Below, piece by piece: positions 26,601 to 34,860 of a stretch of 64,000 bases of DNA. The notes beneath the pieces were generated by a model. It made no database searches, had not been told where the DNA came from, and worked only from the letters and a program-made list of their open reading frames with translations. Source of the stretch: Nocardiopsis metallicus (GTDB taxonomy: Bacteria; Actinomycetota; Actinomycetes; Streptosporangiales; Streptosporangiaceae); NCBI RefSeq assembly GCF_014201115.1, contig NZ_JACHDO010000001.1, positions 6,634,001-6,698,000 of the forward strand, read 5' to 3'. The number at the start of each line of letters is the position of its first letter. Position 1 is the stretch's first letter. The position numbers and the translations under genes are program-made.

Positions 26601-26679
26601 GCGGTGTGGCGGCATCGCTGGTGGCACTGGCGCGTAGGAGCAGACCGCCATGGTGACGGTACAAGGGGGCAGGGGGCAT
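23629..26679 (-). CDS. LanB-type lantibiotic dehydratase
   Basis: A 1,016-residue LanB dehydratase. The N-terminal glutamylation domain starts MPPAPLYRHHGGLLLRAS and contains KAITSLLGYLARRRRPTPFG, the basic TPFGLFA-type motif typical of the family. The C-terminal about 280 residues form the SpaB_C-type elimination domain (RWWYRIRRD, then HLEVTLRTP). It dehydrates Ser/Thr of the precursor using glutamyl-tRNA. The ATG at 26679 has GGTGAG five bases upstream. It follows the precursor gene by 106 bases containing a hairpin, an arrangement that lets the short precursor be made in excess over the enzymes. Confidence 0.87.
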   Translation of the reverse strand: MPPAPLYRHHGGLLLRASATSDAATPPPPAPDESLLWLQQIWSDESVRQAVEAANPVLYGRVGDLLGANDPPRRALDKAITSLLGYLARRRRPTPFGLFAGAAPITVSAVPSVKWGEEHRVHTGADHAWISEVIDRLHACPELMARLPVMSHPQVIRRGGRLVVPGPASGGRTHRAAPVEVTIRAAPPAVTALELARAPLPHQVLTDRLAEQFPSAPHERVAALVDELLAQGFLVSGLWAPATVPDALGHLCQVLEQVGAHEIPEAAGLLRRMRSLHTRLDAPSTHSQWKGKAPLRSVMLGVSEVSPVPLTADTTLDCQVSVPPQIVAVLEQAASLLVRTSAHPFGSPIWREYHHRFRDRYGPGAAVPVMEVVADSGIGWPAGYLGADRLAAPTVLTDRDTLLLEEAQKALASGGELVLTDDLVDRLGRANGAPLVPPDRVEIAARVHAPTLAAVDKGEFSVWVTAAPRPASSMFGRFLELLDPDDRRPLVDSFATRMEGAVAAQVSFHARQRRNDNLTRTPPITPLTISLGEHRTPGEGVIGLEDLAVVADATGLGLVRLSTGQQVIPRVAHPLEPQNQTPTLARFLAEIPYARCVFYGAFDLGVAARLAHVPRIRYGPVVLSPARWTLTTADVPGRDADQDTWDQALGRWRHRWGVPEHVAVVEHDRQLPLDLTEAAHRHLLRRHLHNHDLGRVRVCEAPAPEQVGWIGRPHELVAALHTTLTPARPWARARPVAEGVVDSPLPGGPMVHARVPVHPDRADPILTDHLPTLIEAAGCDRWWYRIRRDTARVDAPTHLEVTLRTPAGQEMAAVVEAAHSWAHGLREAGLAPGAELVPYHPQHARYGHGEAFRAAEAVFTADSAAALAQRRLALATGADPMALTAASLTDLAADLLGGREAGDRWLVHDLEHTPGRVETAVRTAALEWSDPADSSSGELWATPAGEAVLGAWQARGRALDLYRRTLETTGRDPAEVTRSLLHLHHARSRGVDPDGEAGVLRAARSIALTRTHRRSP

Positions 26680-26740
26680 AGATCTCACCGCGATTCCCGA
26701 GCAGGGAAAAGAAGGGGGTTGCAAGGGGAGGGCGCAGAGG

Positions 26741-26766
26741 GGCGGGTGCGCACACGCACCCGCCCC
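26741..26766 (-). terminator. attenuating hairpin between precursor and lanB
   Basis: A G/C stem (GTGCG pairing with CGCAC, extended by GGGC/GCCC with one bulge) around a four-base loop, just downstream of the precursor stop on the minus strand. There is no T-run. It probably acts as a partial terminator or RNA-stabilising hairpin. Confidence 0.45.
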
Positions 26767-26785
26767 CGCGGTCAGCTCAGAAGGG

Positions 26786-26965
26786 TCAGACCGGGTCGCC
26801 GACGTAGCTGTTGCACGCCGACGCGGTGCCCGCGCACGTGTTGCCGCAGCCATCGCCGGTCGTACACGTCAGCTTGCCGACCGGGTGCCGGGCGACGGTG
26901 ATCCGCACATCCAGCGCGAAGTCGTCCTGGACCGGAACAGCCTGTTCGACGGGGGCAGTCTTCAT
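26786..26965 (-). CDS. FxLD-family lanthipeptide precursor
   Basis: A 59-residue precursor peptide. The leader MKTAPVEQAVPVQDD is followed by the defining motif FALD (16-19) in FALDVRITVARHPVGK. The core after residue 32 carries four Cys (34, 40, 44, 51) and several Ser/Thr, with segments CTTGDGCGNTCAG and TASACNSYVGDPV. These supply rings for LanB/LanC processing. AAGGAG inside the end of the upstream methyltransferase gene serves as its ribosome site; only two bases separate the two genes. It sits between the methyltransferase and the LanB/LanC genes, as in known FxLD loci. The ring pattern, leader cleavage site and final product are unknown. No protease or transporter gene is recognisable in the operon. 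Confidence 0.9.
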   Translation of the reverse strand: MKTAPVEQAVPVQDDFALDVRITVARHPVGKLTCTTGDGCGNTCAGTASACNSYVGDPV

Positions 26966-26967
26966 CC

Positions 26968-28251
26968 TTACTCTCCTTCGTTGGTGTTCGAGGGGACTTG
27001 GCCGTCGGCATCGGTCGCCTTCGGCCAAGAGAACGTGAGGATCCGGTGCCGCTTGGCGATGTGAGCCTGGCCGGGAAGGTCGCTCACCGGCGTGGAGGCG
27101 GGGAGCAACTCGATACGCGGTCCAGGGCCGCCGCGGTGCTCGCGGTCCCAGGTGCGTACCTGCTCGGCGACCGTGTCGGCGAAGGCTGCGGCATCGGGAC
27201 CGAAGGCGTGCACCCCGTACTCGAAGTCGCCCTGTTCCGTGCGGCGGGTGAGCAGGTAGGCGAACTCGCGCCCACCCCCGGCCGTGTTCACTGCGGCCAT
27301 GGAGAACCCGGGGTTGGAGGGTGCCAGAGGCCCAAAGTCCTGGTCCGGGTCCACGGTCAAGGTGCCGAACCCCGGCAGCGTGGAGGCCAGGTACAGGCGC
27401 AGGCCCACGATCAGCTCGCGCGGCGCCAGCGCCACGCCGGTCCACACCTCCACCCGGTCGGTGAGCAGCACCCCGTCCAGGGCGTGCGGGTCGGCCGGGG
27501 CCTCGTCGTCGAACCGTAGGACGGCCGAGGTGTCCCCGCGCAGCAGGATCTGGGTCTCGGTGTGCCCGTCGGAGCCCTGCATGGGTACGAACCCGCAGAT
27601 CCGCTCATCGCGGGAGACCAACCGGTCGCCCTCACGCACCAAGGCCAGCGACTGGGTGACGTTGCGCATCCGCAGCGGCACCACCAAACGGCCGCCCTCG
27701 GCGAGGTTGTCCACCCACCCCGGCGGCACGTCCCACGCCCCCACGGTCACGATGATCGCGTCATAGGGGCCGTGTTCGGGGGTACCGTCGGCTGCGTCGG
27801 CACACACCACCCGCACCCGGTCGTCATACCCGGTGTGCTTCAGCAGCTCCTCGGCCCGGTCGGTGACATCGGAGTCGATGTCGACTGTGGTCACCGACCC
27901 GTGCTCACCGACCAGCTCGGCGATCAACGCCGCGTTGTAGCCGCCCGACCCGATCTCCAGCACCCGGTCCCCGGGGGCAAGGGAGGCCTGCTCCAACATC
28001 ATGGCCTGTACCTGCGGCGCTGACACCGAACTGATGGCGACCCCGTGCTCGTCGTGCTTGGTGATCACCGCGTCGTACGGGGCATGCGCGGCTGCCAGAT
28101 CGGCCTCCGGCGCGAACCGGTGCCGCGGCACCGCCAGCATCGCCCGCTTCACCGCCCCGTCGGTCAGGTACCCGTCACCGGTGAGCAGGTCCACCATTTC
28201 CGTACGCAGACAACTCGCTTCGTCCTGGTCGGTGGTGGTCGTGTCGGTCAT
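26968..28251 (-). CDS. methyltransferase, FxLD system (PCMT family)
   Basis: A 427-residue protein of the PCMT superfamily that always accompanies FxLD precursors. Features are VPRHRFAPEA, the substrate loop ISSVSAPQVQAMMLEQ (74-89), the SAM motif VLEIGSGGYNAALIAELVG (98-116), CGFVPMQG, and a long C-terminal domain. PCMT enzymes methylate Asp/isoAsp carboxylates; in RiPP loci this can generate isoaspartate through a succinimide, so the FxLD core may carry a modified Asp. ATG at 28251 has GGGAG upstream; in-frame extension to 28413 lies in the promoter region. It is the first gene of the operon and is divergent from the regulator. Confidence 0.88.
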   Translation of the reverse strand: MTDTTTTDQDEASCLRTEMVDLLTGDGYLTDGAVKRAMLAVPRHRFAPEADLAAAHAPYDAVITKHDEHGVAISSVSAPQVQAMMLEQASLAPGDRVLEIGSGGYNAALIAELVGEHGSVTTVDIDSDVTDRAEELLKHTGYDDRVRVVCADAADGTPEHGPYDAIIVTVGAWDVPPGWVDNLAEGGRLVVPLRMRNVTQSLALVREGDRLVSRDERICGFVPMQGSDGHTETQILLRGDTSAVLRFDDEAPADPHALDGVLLTDRVEVWTGVALAPRELIVGLRLYLASTLPGFGTLTVDPDQDFGPLAPSNPGFSMAAVNTAGGGREFAYLLTRRTEQGDFEYGVHAFGPDAAAFADTVAEQVRTWDREHRGGPGPRIELLPASTPVSDLPGQAHIAKRHRILTFSWPKATDADGQVPSNTNEGE

Positions 28252-28400
28252 GAAACTCCCCCATCGGTCTCGCGGACGCCCCACCCGGGACGCCCCGCTA
28301 TTTGCCCGGCACCCCTGTAGGGACTCGCCTGGCGCAGTATGGTCGAGAATCCCACGCATGACCATGCACGAGTGACCAGGAGCCTCCCCCTTCATGCGCA

Positions 28401-28444
28401 ATGTTCGATTCACATGCTTTTAGCTGCCGCAATGCATCGAACAT
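28401..28444. promoter_or_regulatory. inverted repeat in fxl/regulator divergent promoter
   Basis: ATGTTCGAT (28401-28409) and its exact reverse complement ATCGAACAT (28436-28444) flank a 26-base AT-leaning spacer between the FxLD operon and its divergent regulator. This is a reasonable operator for a dimeric HTH protein. The surrounding 28400-28512 is unusually AT-rich for the window. Confidence 0.45.
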
Positions 28445-28512
28445 CGTGCTTCTCCGAGGGGTCCCAATTCCGACTAAATTCCCATTCCTCCTTTTTTGTT
28501 CATCGGGTGATT

Positions 28513-29841
28513 ATGAGCGTGATATGCGGCCATTGCGGGAAACCGTGCGCCGACACCGACGAACGCTGTATGTGCGTTCCTCCCGGGTTCTGGGACCGCC
28601 CCGCCGTCACCAAAGCCGTGCGTGCCCGAGACGCCCGTACCGTGCTGCACCTGCTCCACCACTCTGCTCCGCACCTGACCCATGAGGCCTTGGCCGCCAT
28701 GTGCGGTGTGGACCAGAGCACCATCACCCGAGCCCTGAACGGCCGCGGTCTAACCAGGCCCGACGTTGCTGTACGAGCTTTGAACCGTCTGGGCGCTCTG
28801 CCTACCCCAATCGACTCCACGATTCAGGCCCGCACCCCTAGCCCGGGTTCGCAGTGGCGGGCCCGCCTGGACGCCGACGCCGCCCACACCCGAGCCCAAG
28901 TCCGTTCCCTGCTGGACCAGGACCCCCCGCACCAGGTCCTGGACACGCTGGAGACCGATGTCGACCACCTGTGCCGCATCTACGTGCACACCCCACTAGT
29001 CGATCTGTATCCGCAGATCAGCGCTCGCCGCCGCGACGCCCTCACCCTGCTCGGAAGCCTGTCCCGTCCCGACCAGTCCCAGCGCGCCCACACAGCGGCC
29101 GCGCGCTTGGTGGGGTTACAAGCTCACGCGGCCATGGACACCGGCTCCTACACCACCGCTATCGGCCACGCCCAGGCCGCCCGGGCCTTAGCCGACCGGA
29201 CCGGTGACCCTGCCCTGCGCGCCTGGGTGTGGGCCCTGCACAGCCTCATCGCCTACTGGGACCGCCGCCCTGCCGACGCCCAGCGCGCCGCCGAGAACGG
29301 ACTCACCCACCAGGTCACCGACAGCAACCTGGCCCGCCTACATGCCCTGCGCGCCCGCGCAGCCGCCGCCCAGGGGGACACGGGCACCGCCCGGGCCGCC
29401 ATCGGCGGCGCCACCGAACACGCAGGCCACGAGGCTCTACCCGGCGTCCTGGGGTTTCCCACCGGAAAGGTCCACACCTACGCGAGCACGGCCCTGCTCG
29501 CCCTGGACTCCCTGTCGGATCGGCGGCGCAGCATCGCCCACGCCGAACGCGCGATCGCCCTGTACGGCGCAGGCGCGGACCGCTCCGTCGGCGATCTGCT
29601 AGCCGCCCGCTTGGATGTAGCCACAGCGCACCTGCGCGACCACGACGCTGATGGCGCCCTGGAACAGATTCAGCTCGTCACCGCCGTCCCGCCCGGGCAC
29701 CGCACCGCTAGCATCACCCGCCGAGCCCGCCGCCTGGCCCCGCTCCTGATCGACAACCACGCCGCCTCTGTCCGCCGGGCCCGCGATCTGCTGACCGAGT
29801 TCGTCCGCACCCCTATTCCCGCCCTGGGCGGCAACGGGTGA
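28513..29841 (+). CDS. HTH/TPR regulator with N-terminal cysteine cluster
   Basis: A 442-residue regulator. The N-terminus MSVICGHCGKPCADTDERC places Cys at 5, 8, 12, 19 and 21, a possible zinc site. An HTH follows at about 56-80 (THEALAAMCGVDQSTITRAL). The remaining 350 residues are TPR-like helices. This layout is common for regulators beside FxLD and FxSxx-type lanthipeptide loci. It is transcribed away from the FxLD operon and is the likely controller. ATG at 28513 has only a weak GGGTGA upstream; GTG at 28507 is an alternative start. Its stop overlaps the next methyltransferase gene. Confidence 0.78.
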   Translation: MSVICGHCGKPCADTDERCMCVPPGFWDRPAVTKAVRARDARTVLHLLHHSAPHLTHEALAAMCGVDQSTITRALNGRGLTRPDVAVRALNRLGALPTPIDSTIQARTPSPGSQWRARLDADAAHTRAQVRSLLDQDPPHQVLDTLETDVDHLCRIYVHTPLVDLYPQISARRRDALTLLGSLSRPDQSQRAHTAAARLVGLQAHAAMDTGSYTTAIGHAQAARALADRTGDPALRAWVWALHSLIAYWDRRPADAQRAAENGLTHQVTDSNLARLHALRARAAAAQGDTGTARAAIGGATEHAGHEALPGVLGFPTGKVHTYASTALLALDSLSDRRRSIAHAERAIALYGAGADRSVGDLLAARLDVATAHLRDHDADGALEQIQLVTAVPPGHRTASITRRARRLAPLLIDNHAASVRRARDLLTEFVRTPIPALGGNG

Positions 29842-30716
29842 TGATGACCCACATGAACCACCGCAGCGATGACCGCCCCGACCGTCCACAGGCCTCCACC
29901 GACCATGCCGTACTCACCAACGCCTACACCGACGGCCAGCCTCTCACCGCACGCCAACGCCTTTACGATCACCAGACACCCCGGTACGACCTGCCCAGCA
30001 TGGTCCTAGAGCAGATCGGCGACCGGGCAGGGATGTGGCTGGATGTCGGCTGCGGGAACGGCTACCACCTCCACCGCATCCGCGCGCAGCGGCCCGACGT
30101 GCAGGTGATCGGGCTGGACCTGTCCGCGGACCTACTCATCGAACTAGGCGGAGCGGTGTTGCGAGCCGACGCCGCACACCTGCCCTTGCGCACCGGCCGT
30201 GTCCAGGTGGTACTGATGATGCACATGCTCTACCACGTGACCGAACCCGACCGGGCACTGGCTGAGGCCGCCCGCGTCCTGGAGCCCGACGGGGTCCTGA
30301 TCGCCTCCACCAACTCCCGGGCGGACAAGACCGAACTGGACGATTGGTGGGCGCAGGCTGCTGCGGATGTGCTCGGCAATCCCACCGGGCCCAAACGGGT
30401 GAAGCTCTCCGACCATTTCCCGGCCGAGACAGCGACCGCCGCGGTGGCCGCTCATTTCAACAAGGTGACGATGATCGACCTGGACGGAGTGATCGAAGTC
30501 GACACTCCCGACCCGATCTTGGCGCACTACGCCTCCTACCGGGCCTGGGCCCACCAGACCGATGTGCCATTCGAGGCAACCCTTGAGCAAGTCGGGCATC
30601 TGCTGCACGCCAAGCTGGAAGACGGGCCACTGCGGATCAATACCCGCCAAGTGATGGTCGTTGGCAGCCACCCCCTGGAACATGGGTCTCCATCAAAGGG
30701 CCCAACGCCAACCTGA
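29841..30716 (+). CDS. class I SAM-dependent methyltransferase
   Basis: A 291-residue methyltransferase. Motif I is WLDVGCGNGYHLHRI, the acidic strand is VIGLDLSADLL, and the later MMHMLYHVTEPDRALAEAARVLEPDG is typical of the Methyltransf_11 group. Start choice among GTG 29838, ATG 29841 and ATG 29844 is open; all overlap or abut the regulator stop. It may belong to the same transcript as the regulator. It could act on the lanthipeptide product or on a small molecule; nothing in the sequence decides. Confidence 0.72.
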   Translation: MMTHMNHRSDDRPDRPQASTDHAVLTNAYTDGQPLTARQRLYDHQTPRYDLPSMVLEQIGDRAGMWLDVGCGNGYHLHRIRAQRPDVQVIGLDLSADLLIELGGAVLRADAAHLPLRTGRVQVVLMMHMLYHVTEPDRALAEAARVLEPDGVLIASTNSRADKTELDDWWAQAAADVLGNPTGPKRVKLSDHFPAETATAAVAAHFNKVTMIDLDGVIEVDTPDPILAHYASYRAWAHQTDVPFEATLEQVGHLLHAKLEDGPLRINTRQVMVVGSHPLEHGSPSKGPTPT

Positions 30717-30738
30717 TGGAAGAGAAAACGGTGCAGGT

Positions 30739-31401
30739 GTGGGCAACTTGGCGAGCAATCCGGCATTCCTGGAGACCGCGATGGTGGTCCTGGACTTCGA
30801 GGCGACCACCCCCGCAGGCCACCCACCTCAACCCATCGAGGTCGCCGCTCTGGCGCTGCGCTACGAGGCTGGCTGCTGGAGGGAGGCCGGCCGCAGCAGC
30901 TCCCTCATTCGCCCGCCAGCCTTCGCTCCGGTGACGGCCGCCACCACGGCCCTGAACGGTCTGACCCCTGAACAGCTCGCGACGGCCCCGCCCCCCGCCC
31001 AGGTGCTGTCGGCACTGGACCAGCGCTTCACCACAGGCACCCGGTATCTGCTGGTGGCCCATCACGCCGCCACCGAAGCCAACCTCATCTACCACCAGCG
31101 CGAGCACTGCCCGACCCTGGCCCGTATCAACTTGATCGACACCATCCCGCTCGCCAAGCACCTCGTTCCTGGCCTGGACAACTACAGGCTCGACACCTTG
31201 CTGGCCCACTTCGCGATTCCCCGCCCCGTGGACCGGCACCGGGCCGCCGCCGACGTCGAGGTCACCGCCCAGGTGTTCATGCGCCTCATCGACGCCGCGG
31301 ACCACGAAGGAGTTGTCGACGACCTCGCGGGGTTGGTCACGATCGCCGGGCGTACCGCCAAGGCCAACCAGCCAACTCAGCAACACCTCTTTGAGCTGTG
31401 A
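30739..31401 (+). CDS. DEDDh 3'-5' exonuclease (DnaQ-like)
   Basis: A 220-residue exonuclease of the DnaQ/epsilon fold. Exo I is VVLDFEATTP (Asp19, Glu21), Exo II/III candidates are LVAHHAATEANLIYH and LIDTIPLAKHL, and the final motif is HRAAADVEVTAQVF, with the DEDDh His and Asp. Such proteins trim single-strand DNA or RNA. The start is uncertain: GTG at 30739 or ATG at 30781 directly before the catalytic strand. The gene lies 22 bases after the methyltransferase on the same strand. It is not part of a recognisable polymerase. Confidence 0.75.
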   Translation: MGNLASNPAFLETAMVVLDFEATTPAGHPPQPIEVAALALRYEAGCWREAGRSSSLIRPPAFAPVTAATTALNGLTPEQLATAPPPAQVLSALDQRFTTGTRYLLVAHHAATEANLIYHQREHCPTLARINLIDTIPLAKHLVPGLDNYRLDTLLAHFAIPRPVDRHRAAADVEVTAQVFMRLIDAADHEGVVDDLAGLVTIAGRTAKANQPTQQHLFEL

Positions 31402-31610
31402 CCTGCCGTGCCACGAACAGCAAGGCCCAACACACTCGGGGAAGCAGCCACCACAGCGGCGATGAGCGGCGCCTCTTTTCGCCCCGAAGAAGTGCCGGTC
31501 TGGAGCGATGGGTTGGGCCCTTGGGCGTGGCTCACCTCCCGCGGACCACGAGAGGTGGAGAAGACCTGACCGGTGTAGACCGGGCGCCAGATGAGGACAG
31601 CGAACCAGGA

Positions 31611-32456
31611 TCAACCGTCTGTAGTGTGTGGCTCTGCAGCCCAGTGTTCGGCCCACCTCTGAGAGGCGTCAGCCAAGGCCGTCCGCCACTCCTGTGCGGG
31701 GCGAATCTTCGCGTAGTGCTGGTTCATGCGAACATCGGCCCGTGCGAACACTGCCACCGCGTCGAGATCGAGCTGTTCCCACAGGGTGGACGCGGCCAGG
31801 AGTTTTTCCACATCTGCCGGATCATGGCCCGAGGAGATCAGCTGCACGGCCAGGCACGTGGGTGTCACGAGCGCCGAGGCCACGGTGGGCCATGCCCAGT
31901 CGACCACCCACATCCGGTCGTTGCGGTCGATGAGGATGTTGCGGGGGTGCAGGTCAGCATGGGTCAAATGGCTTCCACGGACCACCTTGACCTTGTCCCC
32001 GGGCAGAGCACGGTCCCAACGGGTCTCCACCCACGAGCGAGCCACCTCCGGGAGAGGGAGAGCGGCGATTCGGTCCACCGCCTGCACCACGCGGGGCAGG
32101 TCCGGTGAGCCCGGGGCGTATTCGGCCGCCCTGCCCTCGATCACCTCGAACCCCAGCGCGAACCACCCGGCCCCGCGGGCCTGCCACAGCAAGGGCGGAG
32201 CCAGCCCATTCAGGTGCGGGTTGATCTGCCCCTCACGCTCCACCTCGGCCAGCACACCTCCAGGACGATCGGGGACGGCTTTGAGGAACACTCGCCCTTG
32301 CTGGCCGGTGACCACGGCCGTGGTCGCGTAGTCACTGCCCTCGACAACAGGGCTCACGTCGGTGATGCGCCCGGTGTAGGGGGTGATGAGTTCGGTGAGC
32401 TCGGAATCCATGTCCTCGGTTTCTGGGGGTAGCCAACAGGCGGGTCTACGGTTCAT
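31611..32456 (-). CDS. APH-family phosphotransferase
   Basis: A 281-residue kinase-like protein. The catalytic loop is HLTHADLHPRNILI and the metal site is WVVDWAW, a D-W variant frequent in actinomycete APH proteins. The N-lobe RVFLKAVPDRPG supplies the ATP lysine. ATG at 32456 follows GGAAGG; an alternative ATG at 32411 would shorten it by 15 residues. About 210 bases upstream of it on the plus side (31402-31610) show no gene. The substrate is unknown. Confidence 0.68.
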   Translation of the reverse strand: MNRRPACWLPPETEDMDSELTELITPYTGRITDVSPVVEGSDYATTAVVTGQQGRVFLKAVPDRPGGVLAEVEREGQINPHLNGLAPPLLWQARGAGWFALGFEVIEGRAAEYAPGSPDLPRVVQAVDRIAALPLPEVARSWVETRWDRALPGDKVKVVRGSHLTHADLHPRNILIDRNDRMWVVDWAWPTVASALVTPTCLAVQLISSGHDPADVEKLLAASTLWEQLDLDAVAVFARADVRMNQHYAKIRPAQEWRTALADASQRWAEHWAAEPHTTDG

Positions 32457-32551
32457 CGCCCAGCACCTTCCACCCCGGGCAGGAGACGGACGACGTGAGC
32501 CGCCAGGCCTCCAACGTGCGGCCCTAGTCGAACATGAGGCCGAGGAAGTGG

Positions 32552-33061
32552 TCAGGGCGTGGCCGCGGGGCTGATCGTGGTTTCGCACTCCAACGGGGTG
32601 GCCAGCAGCTTGTCGCACACCGACCGCCACCCGGGGTGCTGGTCGAGGCGGACGTATCCCTGCGGGGGACAGACATCGCCGAGTACCCGCTCCAACTCGG
32701 CTGCTGCGAACCCCGTGTACTGGCGTACGCGCCGGATCGGCATCGCGTACCCCACTGAACGGCCCTTCCGGGCCAGGTAGGGCTGCACGGTGGCGCCGCT
32801 GCCGGCCTGCATCCGCTCGGCGATCTGCGCGATCCGTTCAGGGGTGTCCTGGATCGCTGCGTCCAGGTCGATCACCGCACACAGCCGATGCTCCGGCGCG
32901 GTCAGGTACACGAACCACTGCGCCGGGGATCCGGTGAGAAAGCGGCGCCGGAACTCGAAGGTTTTCTTTCCGGTCCACATCAGCTCGTACCACGGGGGAT
33001 CCAGGCTCATCACCACCGGCACCGGGCCAGAGTCGCAGGCCTTGGGCGACGGTTGGTCCAT
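32552..33061 (-). CDS. ASCH/PUA-like domain protein
   Basis: A 169-residue protein with PPWYELMWTGKKTFEFRRRF near residues 22-41, the classic start of the ASCH domain (a PUA-like RNA-binding fold). The motif continues with AQWFVYLTAPEHRLCAVID. ASCH proteins are linked to RNA metabolism and, in a few cases, act as nucleoside amidohydrolases. The distal half (TGFAAAELERVLGDVCPPQG) looks like a specificity segment. It lies on the same strand as the kinase and MazG-like genes but is separated from both, so operon membership is uncertain. Confidence 0.65.
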   Translation of the reverse strand: MDQPSPKACDSGPVPVVMSLDPPWYELMWTGKKTFEFRRRFLTGSPAQWFVYLTAPEHRLCAVIDLDAAIQDTPERIAQIAERMQAGSGATVQPYLARKGRSVGYAMPIRRVRQYTGFAAAELERVLGDVCPPQGYVRLDQHPGWRSVCDKLLATPLECETTISPAATP

Positions 33062-33326
33062 CAGGGCTCCTCATGTACCCGGGGTAGGTCGGGGACAGCG
33101 TAACCACCAGCGTCCTGGCGCACAGTCACTTTCCCGAACTCCATATCTCGGGGACCTACTCCGAAGGGAAGAGGTTCGGGGCCCGGGTGAGAGGTTCACG
33201 CCTGCAGGGTCTGGGCTGTCTCGCGAACGTGCGAGCGCACGACATGCTCATAGACGGGGTCATCGGTAGGGGAACCGAGAACCATCGGCGGCAGGCCCTG
33301 GTGGAGTTGCTGCTGGGGCAGAGTGG

Positions 33327-33647
33327 TTAACACCAGGTGCGTTTTTCGTTCACGAGCTCTTTGTCCCGCAGGGCCTGGCTCAAGTCGAGGCCTTCCCGGT
33401 TCGCGATCGCCGCGACATAGATCAGCACGTCGGCCAGTTCCGCACCGAGTTCCCCGACCGTGCTGTTGGGGTCCATACGGAGCGAAGCGCACTTGCGCAC
33501 CGCTTTGCACACCTCCCCGGTCTCCTCGGCGAGCTTCAGGGCCTGATCGACCGTCGTGCTGTTGGCGAACCCTCGCTCCAGCTCCATCTTCGCCACGTAC
33601 TCCTGGATCTGGGCCAGGTTGAGCGGGCCGGGGGGAAGCGGTTTCAT
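33327..33647 (-). CDS. MazG-like nucleotide pyrophosphohydrolase
   Basis: A 106-residue all-alpha NTP pyrophosphohydrolase of the MazG/dCTPase group. The metal-binding motifs are LAEETGEVCKAV (E41, E42, E45) and GELGAELADVLIYV (E70, D73), the EExxE...ExxD signature. This fold removes pyrophosphate from (d)NTPs and serves in house-cleaning or phage response. The start MKPLPPGPLNL at 33647 has GAAGGTG upstream. It follows an APH-like gene by about 120 bases on the same strand. Confidence 0.8.
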   Translation of the reverse strand: MKPLPPGPLNLAQIQEYVAKMELERGFANSTTVDQALKLAEETGEVCKAVRKCASLRMDPNSTVGELGAELADVLIYVAAIANREGLDLSQALRDKELVNEKRTWC

Positions 33648-33766
33648 GCAAGGCACCTTCGTCGAAGAGGGGGGCGGGAGCACGGACGCTACCAGCAGAG
33701 CACGAAGGTCGACGGGCGAATGGGCGAAGACCCTTCTCAGGGCCGTGCTGTCGCAGGCGGCGGTCC

Positions 33767-34651
33767 TCATGTGTGGGCTCGTTCCAACCGCTCCAGCCCT
33801 TGGTGGCCACGTTCGACCAGTGCCGAATCACCTTGGGTGAGGCCGGTGGCCAGGTAGGAAGCGGCCAGGCGCACGGTCAGGAGCTGCAGAGCGCGCTCCT
33901 CGGCCTGCGACAGCTCACGTCCGTAGCCGTCGAAGAACGCCCGCCGCAGGTCGGGGCGTTCCAACCACCTCGCCCCCTGCAGCCAGACGAGCTCCTCCAC
34001 CAGCAGCCCTGGGGCCGCCTTGGCGAAGTCGATGATCCCGAACCCGTGGTGGGGGTCCCAGAGCCAGTTTCGGGTGGCGTAGTCGCCGTGGCGATAGACC
34101 ACGGGCGTTGCGGGAGCGCACCGCGGCAGTTCCAGAGCCGCATCCCTGACCAGAGCCTGCTGGGCGGCGGTGGTGGCTTTCGCGATCAGGGGCAGGATCT
34201 GGTCGGCTTCGCCAGCCTGCCGGGTGATCGAGGTACAGATGCTCGCGTGATCGCCGCTCGTGGCCCGGGGCGAGCGCTCATGCCAACGGCGCAGGAGTGC
34301 GCCCGCGCGGGCATGGACACGCTGCTCCTCACCGACGGTCAGCTCCAGCCCTCGCACGATGGACCCGGGTACAGGGGAGGTCGCCAGAGCCAACAAGGAC
34401 TCGTCGGCGGCCAGCACCCGCGGTGCTTGGAGGGGATCCAGGGCCTGGGCAGCGAAGGCCAGACCCGCACGCTCCCGCGTATGGTCAGCAGGATCGGGGC
34501 TGAGCTTGACGTAGAGCGTTTGCGTGCCGGTAGCCACACGCCAGACTCGAGAGTCGTCCCGAGGCCAGGACACATCGGCGACCAGGTGCACGGGACCGAA
34601 GCGAGAGGTAATCCAGTCGGCGAGGTTCGCAGGCAACCCAGCCAAGATCAT
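33767..34651 (-). CDS. APH-family phosphotransferase
   Basis: A 294-residue kinase-like protein with the catalytic loop VVYRHGDYATRNWLW, metal motif IIDFAKA, and N-lobe TLYVKLSPDPADH. Sequence does not reveal the substrate. It lies between the MazG-like gene and the hemC-like gene, all on the minus strand, with a gap of about 210 bases to hemC (34652-34860) that shows nothing else. This is a third kinase in the window near a PCMT gene (35814). Confidence 0.7.
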   Translation of the reverse strand: MILAGLPANLADWITSRFGPVHLVADVSWPRDDSRVWRVATGTQTLYVKLSPDPADHTRERAGLAFAAQALDPLQAPRVLAADESLLALATSPVPGSIVRGLELTVGEEQRVHARAGALLRRWHERSPRATSGDHASICTSITRQAGEADQILPLIAKATTAAQQALVRDAALELPRCAPATPVVYRHGDYATRNWLWDPHHGFGIIDFAKAAPGLLVEELVWLQGARWLERPDLRRAFFDGYGRELSQAEERALQLLTVRLAASYLATGLTQGDSALVERGHQGLERLERAHT

Positions 34652-34860
34652 CGGTGCCTTTGCGCTGATGGACTACGGGTGGCAGGGGTGGAGCACATGG
34701 AGTCTGTCCGTTCGTGGAAGGGGAGGGGGCGGCCGGGTTCTTGCGCTGCGGCGGGACTCCAGCCAGAACAGTGATTTCCCCGTTGACCCCTTTTTCATGC
34801 CGCTCGAACGGCCCCCGCCACCCTCGCCGTCGGATACGGCAGCTGTCAGCGCCCTGTGCT

